Shown in pieces: positions 1-5,366 of a stretch of DNA of 5,366 bases. The position numbers and the translations under genes were made by a program. The stretch is from Betaproteobacteria bacterium (GTDB lineage Bacteria; Pseudomonadota; Gammaproteobacteria; Burkholderiales; Thiobacillaceae). The stretch is from positions 1 through 5,366 of the forward strand of contig JAIFLB010000184.1 of assembly GCA_020049245.1 (NCBI GenBank), read 5' to 3'. How positions within the stretch are numbered: the stretch's first letter is position 1; the number at the start of each line of letters is the position of its first letter. Below the pieces are notes generated by a model. It was not told where the DNA came from. It ran no database searches and was given only the letters and a program-made list of their open reading frames with translations.

Positions 1-544
1 GATCGGACACGAAACGGCCGATTGCCGGCGCGAACAGCATCATCAAACCCACCGATGCGACCACTGCGGCAATCATCACGCCGACTTCACTGACCATGCC
101 CACTGCGGTGATGATGGAGTCGAGCGAGAAAACCAGATCAATGATGATGATCTGGACAATGATGCCGGCAAAACTCGACGCCACTTTGCTCGACGCCTCA
201 CCTTCCTCACCTTCAAGCAGTTGATGCACTTCACCGGTGCTTTTCCAGATCAGGAACAAGCCGCCGGAAAACAGAATCAGGTCGCGCCCGGAAATCTCCT
301 GTCCCAATGCGGTGAAGATCGGTTCCGTCAGGCCGACGATCCAGGACAGCAACAACAACAGGCCAATACGCATGAACATGGCCAGGAACAGGCCAAGCCG
401 GCGGGCGAACTCCTGTTGTTCACGCGGCAGTTTATCGACCAGGATGGAAATGAAAATGATGTTGTCGATGCCGAGCACGAGCTCCAGCGCGGTCAACGTG
501 AAGAAGGCAATCCAGATTTCGGGGGTGAGCAGGAATTCAATCAT
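1..544 (-). CDS. TerC/YgdQ-family integral membrane protein (C-terminus beyond window)
   Basis: The reverse strand reads open from an ATG at 544 to the window edge, giving 181 residues. The protein is strongly hydrophobic, with likely membrane spans near residues 8-35, 50-72, 87-101, 124-150 and 153-172. Two acidic intramembrane motifs typical of the TerC family are visible: ELVLGIDN at 21-28 and DLVFSLDS at 136-143. A charged stretch (EGEEGE, 111-116) lies between spans 3 and 4. From memory it resembles E. coli YgdQ (about 237 aa), so roughly 55 residues should be missing; whether CBS or CorC domains follow, as in YoaE/YegH, cannot be seen. TerC proteins are implicated in tellurite resistance or in metal (manganese) export and metallation of secreted proteins; the role of the YgdQ branch is not settled. 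The start is supported by the family-typical N-terminus, although no Shine-Dalgarno sequence precedes it. Family assignment is firm; substrate is unknown. Confidence 0.9.
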   Translation of the reverse strand, partial: MIEFLLTPEIWIAFFTLTALELVLGIDNIIFISILVDKLPREQQEFARRLGLFLAMFMRIGLLLLLSWIVGLTEPIFTALGQEISGRDLILFSGGLFLIWKSTGEVHQLLEGEEGEASSKVASSFAGIIVQIIIIDLVFSLDSIITAVGMVSEVGVMIAAVVASVGLMMLFAPAIGRFVSD

Positions 545-588
545 GGCAAAAAAGCGCGTCGGAAAAGGGGAAACGGTCAACGCGCGGC

Positions 589-618
589 ATTATGCCCGCA
601 CCGGCATAGGGCTGCCGA
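589..618 (-). promoter_or_regulatory. Candidate sigma-70 promoter for the TerC-family gene
   Basis: On the minus strand, CATAAT (589-594, five of six matches to the -10 consensus) lies 18 bp downstream of TCGGCA (613-618, four of six matches to the -35 consensus). It sits about 45 bp upstream of the TerC start, inside the 118-bp gap after the reductase-like gene. The -35 box also forms one arm of a short inverted repeat (TGCCGA/TCGGCA), which may be coincidence. This is a consensus match by eye only. Confidence 0.3.
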
Positions 619-662
619 ATAACGCTGTTCACCGAATCGGCAACAACGAATCAGCAAGTAGC

Positions 663-1436
663 TCATTCAATCCCGTGCGTGGCAGCAATCCGGCGTAGCT
701 CGGGAATCGCCAGGCCGGCGGCATCGGCATGATGCAGCGCGCGTTTCAGGCGCGATGGCGCGGATCGCCCGGCGCAGCCATGTTGCGGGTCGGCGGCGAT
801 GGCCTCCAGCAAGCCGGAGATCAGGCCAGCCCGATCCAACTCCTCGCCGGAAAGCCATGCCTGTACATCGAGCACATCGCCGGCCACCGAGGCCAGCAGC
901 AGGTTGTGGCGGTCACGCAGGGCGCCGACATCGCCGCCGGTATCCAGACCCGCGATATTGGTGGTCAGGATATAGAGGTTCTTGCGCACCAGTTCCCACA
1001 TCAGGGCGTCGGCATCAGGCAGCGTATGCGCCGGCAACCCGATCGCGGCCAGCGCCGCGACGAGACATTCCGCTTGCGGACCATACGCCGGCGATGACAG
1101 CAACGGCTGCGATTCCTTGCCCGGTTTTTTCTCGAACCAGACCGAAATCACCGTCGGTTCTTCAATCTCATGTGCTTGCCAGTCGCGCGGCAGGAGTTCG
1201 TTCTGCAACAAGCCGATGCTGCCTTTCCAGGCCGCCGGCAGCGCCGCCAACACCGGATGCAGGTCCGCTTCCGCGACAGCAACCAGGACCAGATCCGGTT
1301 TCGGCCAGCGTGCCTCGACGGCGTTGAGATCATCGCCACGATTCACCGGTACGACGACATGGCCGGTTTTCAGCAGTCCGCCGGCAAAAACGCGGCCGAG
1401 TTGGCCCAGGCCGATCAGGATGACTACTTTTTGCAT
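663..1436 (-). CDS. Ketopantoate reductase-like NAD(P)-binding protein, function unknown
   Basis: A 257-residue protein. The start at 1436 is chosen because GGAG (1443-1446) sits 6 nt upstream and the Rossmann fold begins at once; an in-frame ATG at 1478 would add 14 unconvincing residues. The N-terminus has a beta strand followed by the dinucleotide-binding motif GLGQLG (G9, G11, G14). LLQNE (N79 within it) matches the QN motif of 2-dehydropantoate 2-reductases (PanE), and RKNLYILTTN (151-160) aligns with the PanE helix carrying the catalytic lysine, here K152. The second asparagine of that helix is retained as N160, but the first (N180 in E. coli PanE) appears to be I156. The C-terminus has RSAPSRLKRAL where PanE carries its substrate-binding serine and acidic residue. 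At 257 residues it is shorter than typical PanE (about 300). The fold is well supported; ketopantoate reduction is not. It diverges from the aminotransferase at 1570. Confidence 0.8.
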   Translation of the reverse strand: MQKVVILIGLGQLGRVFAGGLLKTGHVVVPVNRGDDLNAVEARWPKPDLVLVAVAEADLHPVLAALPAAWKGSIGLLQNELLPRDWQAHEIEEPTVISVWFEKKPGKESQPLLSSPAYGPQAECLVAALAAIGLPAHTLPDADALMWELVRKNLYILTTNIAGLDTGGDVGALRDRHNLLLASVAGDVLDVQAWLSGEELDRAGLISGLLEAIAADPQHGCAGRSAPSRLKRALHHADAAGLAIPELRRIAATHGIE

Positions 1437-1569
1437 GCATTTCTCCAGTTCGTTGTTGAAAAAACCGGCTTCCGACATGGCACAGATTGGAGTGGTAGCT
1501 GGATCGGTTGCAAGATCGGTTTCAATATTCCCACTAGAATCGTCGGAAATAACTCATCTGGAGAGATTG
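1437..1569. promoter_or_regulatory. Divergent intergenic region between reductase-like gene and aminotransferase
   Basis: This 133-bp gap must hold the start signals of both flanking genes. Both have good ribosome binding sites: GGAG on the minus strand at 1443-1446 and GGAGAG on the plus strand at 1560-1565. For the plus strand a fair -10 box, TAGAAT, lies at 1535-1540, but no good -35 stands 16-18 bp before it; TTGCAA (1508-1513) is 21 bp away. The missing -35 and the tandem repeat at 1502-1525 would fit activator-dependent transcription, which is an inference. Confidence 0.4.
1502..1525. repeat. Tandem 12-bp direct repeat, two copies
   Basis: The units GATCGGTTGCAA (1502-1513) and GATCGGTTTCAA (1514-1525) are head to tail and differ at one position (G1510 against T1522). 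They lie about 45 bp upstream of the aminotransferase start and just before the candidate -10 box TAGAAT. A 12-bp period is close to one helical turn, so two protein subunits could bind the same face of the DNA. That use is inferred; the repeat itself is directly visible. Confidence 0.6.
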
Positions 1570-2706
1570 ATGTCTGTCACTGCCCCCGCCATTTCGTCCT
1601 TTCTGCCACCGCAACGCACATTGATGGGCCCCGGTCCGTCCGATGTGCCGCAACGCATCCTCGACGCCATGGCGCGGCCGACCATCGGCCATCTCGATCC
1701 GGCCTTCACCGACATGATGGAGCAGACCAAGACGCTGCTGCGTTACGCCTTCCAGACCGCGAACAAACTGACCTTTCCGGTTTCCGGCCCGGGTTCGGTC
1801 GGCATGGAAACCTGCTTCGTGAATCTGGTAGAGCCTGGCGACAAGGTCATCGTCTGTGGAAATGGCGTATTCGGCGGCCGCATGCTGGAGAACGTCAAGC
1901 GCTGCGGCGGCGTGCCGGTGCTGGTGGAAGATGCCTGGGGCCGGGCGGTGGATGCGGCGAAAGTGGAAGCCGCTTTCGCCAGCCACCCGGATGCCAAAAT
2001 TCTCGCCTTCGTGCATGCGGAAACCTCCACCGGCGCCCAATCCGACGCCGCCGCGCTGGCCGCCATCGCGCGCAAGCATGGCGCACTGACGATCATGGAT
2101 TGCGTTACCTCGCTCGGCGGCACGCCGGTGTTGATCGACGATTGGAGCATCGACGCGGCCTATTCCGGTAGCCAGAAGTGCCTGTCGTGTACGCCCGGTC
2201 TGTCGCCGGTGACCTTCTCCGAGCGCGCCATCGAAAAGGTTCGCGCGCGCAAGACGCCGGTGCAAAGCTGGTTCATGGACCTGAACCTGGTGCTCGGATA
2301 CTGGAGCGGCGAAGGCAAACGCACTTATCACCATACGGCGCCGATCAATCCGCTGTACGGCTTGCATGAAGCGCTGGTGATGCTGGCCGAGGAAGGCATC
2401 GAAAATGCCTGGGCGCGACACCGTGCGATGCACGAAGAACTCAAGCACGGCCTCGAAGGCATGGGCCTGAGCTTCCTGGTGCCGGCTGAAGAACGCTTGC
2501 CGCAACTGAATTCCGTGATCCTGCCGGAAGGCATCGACGATGCAGCCTGCCGCGCCCGCCTGCTGAATGAATTCAATCTGGAGATCGGCGCCGGCCTCGG
2601 CGCCCTGGCCGGCAAAATCTGGCGCATCGGTCTGATGGGCGCCTCCGCCAGCCGGAAGAATGTGGCTACCTGCCTGAAAGCGGTGGCGACGGTACTGCCG
2701 GCTTGA
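1570..2706 (+). CDS. Class V PLP aminotransferase, alanine/serine-glyoxylate type
   Basis: A 378-residue cytoplasmic pyridoxal-phosphate enzyme of the alanine-glyoxylate / serine-glyoxylate (serine-pyruvate) aminotransferase family, which moves an amino group from alanine or serine to glyoxylate. Family landmarks occur in order: LMGPGPSDVP at 18-27 near the substrate entrance; PVSGPGSVGMET (70-81); HAETSTG (149-155); MDCVTSLGGTP (176-186) with D177 expected to bind the pyridine nitrogen; SGSQK (199-203) with K203 the Schiff-base lysine; TYHHTAP (252-258); and WRIGLMG (351-357) with R352 expected to hold the substrate carboxylate, equivalent to R360 in human AGT1. Length is normal. The start is supported by GGAG at 1560-1563, 6 nt before the ATG; the frame stays open upstream but there it only shadows the divergent gene. 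The preferred amino donor cannot be read from sequence. The stop codon directly abuts that of convergent fdxA. Confidence 0.93.
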   Translation: MSVTAPAISSFLPPQRTLMGPGPSDVPQRILDAMARPTIGHLDPAFTDMMEQTKTLLRYAFQTANKLTFPVSGPGSVGMETCFVNLVEPGDKVIVCGNGVFGGRMLENVKRCGGVPVLVEDAWGRAVDAAKVEAAFASHPDAKILAFVHAETSTGAQSDAAALAAIARKHGALTIMDCVTSLGGTPVLIDDWSIDAAYSGSQKCLSCTPGLSPVTFSERAIEKVRARKTPVQSWFMDLNLVLGYWSGEGKRTYHHTAPINPLYGLHEALVMLAEEGIENAWARHRAMHEELKHGLEGMGLSFLVPAEERLPQLNSVILPEGIDDAACRARLLNEFNLEIGAGLGALAGKIWRIGLMGASASRKNVATCLKAVATVLPA

Positions 2707-3030
2707 TCAGCGTTCCAGCAAGTCGGCCTTGCCTGGTTTGCCGTTCCAGGCATCGGCATCCGGCGGCGCATCCTTCTTCTCGGTAATGGTCGGCCAGAGG
2801 CGCGACAGCTCGGCATTGAGGGCAAGGAACCGTCGCTGATTTTCGGGCAGGTCGTCCTCTGGAAAGATGGCCTCGGCGGGGCATTCCGACACGCAAAGAT
2901 TGCAGTCGATACATTCTTCCGGATCAATCACCAGGAAGTTCGGGCCTTCATGAAAACAATCCACCGGACAAACTTCAACGCAATCAGTAAATTTGCACTT
3001 GATGCAGTTTTCCGCGACAACATAGGTCAT
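2707..3030 (-). CDS. fdxA: Seven-iron ferredoxin FdxA (3Fe-4S/4Fe-4S)
   Basis: A 107-residue soluble electron carrier very close to Azotobacter vinelandii ferredoxin I in length and pattern. Cysteines are at 9, 12, 17, 21, 25, 40, 43, 46 and 50. By analogy with that protein, C9, C17 and C50 bind the 3Fe-4S cluster and C21, C40, C43 and C46 bind the 4Fe-4S cluster, leaving C12 and C25 as the free cysteines that the family also conserves. The acidic C-terminal extension with NAELSRLWPTITEKKD (76-91) is typical of this subfamily and separates it from short bacterial 2[4Fe-4S] ferredoxins. The start at 3030 is preferred: GAGGA stands 5 nt before it, and a GTG at 3042 overlaps that ribosome site. 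On the minus strand TATGCT (3058-3063) is a possible -10 box without a clear -35. The redox partner is not evident from the neighbours. Confidence 0.95.
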   Translation of the reverse strand: MTYVVAENCIKCKFTDCVEVCPVDCFHEGPNFLVIDPEECIDCNLCVSECPAEAIFPEDDLPENQRRFLALNAELSRLWPTITEKKDAPPDADAWNGKPGKADLLER

Positions 3031-3164
3031 AACTTTCCTCACTAATCGTTTTTCGCTAGCATAGCGGCAAGCAACGTACTTCAGCCACCCCAGCGCGCCT
3101 TGCTTTCAAATACTCACCCCCATCATCGTCCCCTCCGCACTCCAAACCCTCTGAGGCAAAACCC
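3031..3164. promoter_or_regulatory. Divergent intergenic region between fdxA and trxA
   Basis: This 134-bp gap holds the start signals of both genes. On the minus strand, a candidate -10 TATGCT (3058-3063) and the ribosome site GAGGA belong to fdxA. On the plus strand, GAGG (3153-3156) precedes the trxA ATG by 8 nt. The plus strand from about 3082 to 3150 is poor in G and rich in C, T and A, as expected of an unstructured leader. I see no convincing -35/-10 pair for trxA and no operator-like palindrome. Confidence 0.4.
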
Positions 3165-3491
3165 ATGAGTGAACATATCCATTACGTCACCGACGACACC
3201 TTCGAGCAGGAAGTTCTTCAATCCCCCATGCCGGTCCTGGTTGATTACTGGGCAGACTGGTGCGGGCCCTGCAAGATGATTTCCCCGATCCTGGATGAAG
3301 TTGCCAAGGAATATTCCGGTCGCCTCAAGGTGTGCAAACTGAACATCGATGAAAATCAGGCCACACCCCCCAAATTTGGCATTCGCGGCATCCCGACATT
3401 GATGATTTTCAAGAATGGCAATGTCGAAGCTACCAAAGTCGGCGCACTTTCCAAGTCCCAGTTGACTGCTTTCGTTGACAGCAACATCTAA
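3165..3491 (+). CDS. trxA: Thioredoxin 1
   Basis: A 108-residue cytoplasmic thioredoxin that reduces disulfides in target proteins using electrons from thioredoxin reductase. The active site WCGPC is at 32-36 (redox cysteines C33 and C36), preceded by DYWAD with the buried D27. The cis-proline loop RGIPT (P77) and the conserved NGNVEATKVGALSKSQL segment near the C-terminus complete the fold, and the length matches E. coli TrxA (109 aa). A third cysteine, C57 in KVCKLNID, replaces an alanine found in E. coli. The ATG is supported by GAGG 8 nt upstream. Counting by hand, 38 of 108 codons end in A or T, which looks less GC-biased than rho, perhaps reflecting different codon selection. rho follows 173 bp downstream on the same strand with no clear terminator between, so read-through into rho is possible. 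Confidence 0.97.
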   Translation: MSEHIHYVTDDTFEQEVLQSPMPVLVDYWADWCGPCKMISPILDEVAKEYSGRLKVCKLNIDENQATPPKFGIRGIPTLMIFKNGNVEATKVGALSKSQLTAFVDSNI

Positions 3492-3664
3492 CTTCCGTTA
3501 GCTTTAGTCCCGCCTGGCGCAATCTTAAGGTTTCGCCCGATTCGTAAGCGCCAAGACGCCAACGATTTCGCCCCCCGTCAGGCCGGACTTCCCCCTCTTT
3601 CAGCACTCCCCTCCCAAGGCCGATTCCGGCTAGCCCTCGCGGCCCACTTGCACCCATACACCCT
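3492..3664 (+). promoter_or_regulatory. C-rich untranslated leader of rho, candidate Rho-dependent attenuator
   Basis: The 173 bp between trxA and rho hold no ORF on the plus strand: there is no ATG or GTG before the rho start, hence no rhoL-like leader peptide. From 3571 to 3664 I count 48 C and 16 G in 94 nt, a strong C-over-G bias and little hairpin potential, the composition expected of a rut site. A small hairpin (GCCG 3619-3622, CGGC 3627-3630) is the only local stem. No Shine-Dalgarno sequence precedes the rho ATG. In E. coli, rho is autoregulated by Rho-dependent termination in its leader; extending this here is an inference. I see no convincing promoter. Confidence 0.4.
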
Positions 3665-4924
<1,260 letters not shown>

Positions 4925-4951
4925 TCGACTGTCCGTCAGACGCCATTCATG

Positions 4952-4987
4952 ACGCCGCCCCGGTAACCGGGCGGCGTTTTTGTTTTT
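4952..4987 (+). terminator. Intrinsic terminator downstream of rho
   Basis: A GC-rich stem pairs 4952-4963 with 4967-4977: 11 base pairs with one bulged C on the left arm and a TAA loop. It is followed directly by TTTTTGTTTTT (4977-4987). It lies 27 nt after the rho stop codon and should end the trxA/rho transcript. The terminator is of the Rho-independent type, so it would still work when Rho activity is low. The U-tract occurs on the plus strand only, so it acts in one direction. Confidence 0.88.
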
Positions 4988-5101
4988 GCTCTGCTTCAGT
5001 TTTTTCATTCCCGGACCGATTGTGTGTCGGGATCGGGGTTCGGCCTGCCTGATTCACCACCCCATTCCGCGCTTCGCTTTCAATCGAGAGGGCACACCGC
5101 A

Positions 5102-5366
5102 ATGCGAAACCCCATAGGCAAGGTTCTGGGATCCCTCGGGATCAGGACCAAGCTGATTATCCTGTTCATTCTGATCAAGGTTTTACCCTTGATCCTTCTC
5201 GCTGTCCTGGCCTGGGAAGGCGTACTGCATCTGGGTGGCAGCCTCGCCGAGCGGACGGACACGCTGACCAAAGAAGTCGACAAGACGGTTGAACAGATGG
5301 GTCAGACCTTTACCCGGGAAGCGGTGAAAGCGCTGGACGACCGGGCACGGGAAGAACTGGAACGCC
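5102..5366 (+). CDS. N-terminus of a membrane-anchored protein, possibly a sensor (C-terminus beyond window)
   Basis: An open frame runs from the ATG at 5102 to the window edge, giving 88 residues. A short basic start (MRNPIGKVLGSLGIRTK) leads into one hydrophobic segment at about 18-38 (LIILFILIKVLPLILLAVLAW), an uncleaved signal anchor by appearance. After it comes a hydrophilic, charged, helix-prone stretch (about 47-88) rich in E, K, R and D, which could form a coiled coil. This arrangement is common in bacterial signalling proteins with a periplasmic sensor and a HAMP, kinase, cyclase or phosphatase output, but no such domain is inside the window, so this is a guess. The start is supported by AGAGGG (5087-5092), 9 nt upstream. 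It lies beyond the rho terminator and so probably has its own promoter, which I could not identify in 4988-5101. Confidence 0.75.
   Translation, partial: MRNPIGKVLGSLGIRTKLIILFILIKVLPLILLAVLAWEGVLHLGGSLAERTDTLTKEVDKTVEQMGQTFTREAVKALDDRAREELER

Noticed and set aside
613..643. Inverted repeat TGCCGA/TCGGCA in the gap between the reductase-like and TerC genes
   Set aside because: Only 6 bp, with a long loop and no T-tract on either strand; too weak to call a terminator.
221..698. Two overlapping plus-strand open frames at 221-622 and 237-698
   Set aside because: Both are antisense to the TerC-family gene, with compositions rich in Q, R, N and S and no motifs; they are shadow frames.
1437..1478. 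Longer start for the reductase-like gene (ATG at 1478)
   Set aside because: The added 14 residues precede the Rossmann strand without similarity to the family, and GGAG is placed correctly for the ATG at 1436.
982..1569. In-frame upstream extension of the aminotransferase by 196 codons
   Set aside because: It runs antisense through the reductase-like gene and the intergenic region. The real start at 1570 has a good ribosome site and the family-typical N-terminus.
1534..2505. A long minus-strand open frame (323 codons) opposite the aminotransferase
   Set aside because: It is antisense to a clear class V aminotransferase, has shadow-type composition rich in R, H, G and A, and shows no motif or ribosome site.
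3031..3042. GTG start for fdxA at 3042
   Set aside because: It overlaps the GAGGA ribosome site that serves the ATG at 3030, and the ATG gives the family-typical start before the first cysteine motif.
3489..3545. Possible trxA terminator (TAAC/GTTA at 3489-3500 and GGCGC/GCGCC further on)
   Set aside because: The first stem is only 4 bp, the second has a loop of nearly 30 nt, and neither is followed by a T-tract.
5010..5037. Imperfect hairpin in the leader of the last gene
   Set aside because: Two 4-bp helices separated by an asymmetric internal loop, with no T-tract; not distinguishable from chance in GC-rich DNA.

Overview
The window looks like ordinary chromosomal DNA of a betaproteobacterium, probably of the Rhodocyclales. 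This is inferred from remembered resemblance of the Rho, thioredoxin and FdxA proteins to that group, from the trxA-rho gene order, and from moderately high GC with GC-ending codons. No search was run. There are no mobile elements, CRISPR arrays, tRNA or rRNA genes.

Layout, left to right. Positions 1-544 (minus): the first 181 residues of a TerC/YgdQ-family membrane protein, cut by the window edge. Positions 663-1436 (minus): a ketopantoate-reductase-like Rossmann protein that lacks some of the residues expected of a true PanE. A 133-bp divergent gap carrying a near-perfect 12-bp tandem repeat separates it from a class V PLP aminotransferase of the alanine/serine-glyoxylate type (1570-2706, plus). 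That gene meets fdxA (2707-3030, minus; a 7Fe-8S ferredoxin) stop codon to stop codon with no spacer. fdxA diverges from trxA (3165-3491, plus; thioredoxin 1). After trxA comes a C-rich, G-poor 173-bp leader, then rho (3665-4924, plus; transcription terminator Rho, 419 aa), closed by a strong intrinsic terminator at 4952-4987. At the right edge (5102-5366, plus) is the start of a membrane-anchored protein, possibly a sensor, cut by the window.

The genes do not form one pathway. trxA-rho is a widely conserved pair of housekeeping genes. fdxA and trxA share a divergent intergenic region and are both redox proteins. The aminotransferase and the reductase-like gene share another and may be co-regulated. 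No convincing new multi-gene system is present. The points most worth checking are the candidate Rho-autoregulation leader, the tandem repeat between the two divergent metabolic genes, and the atypical reductase-like protein.
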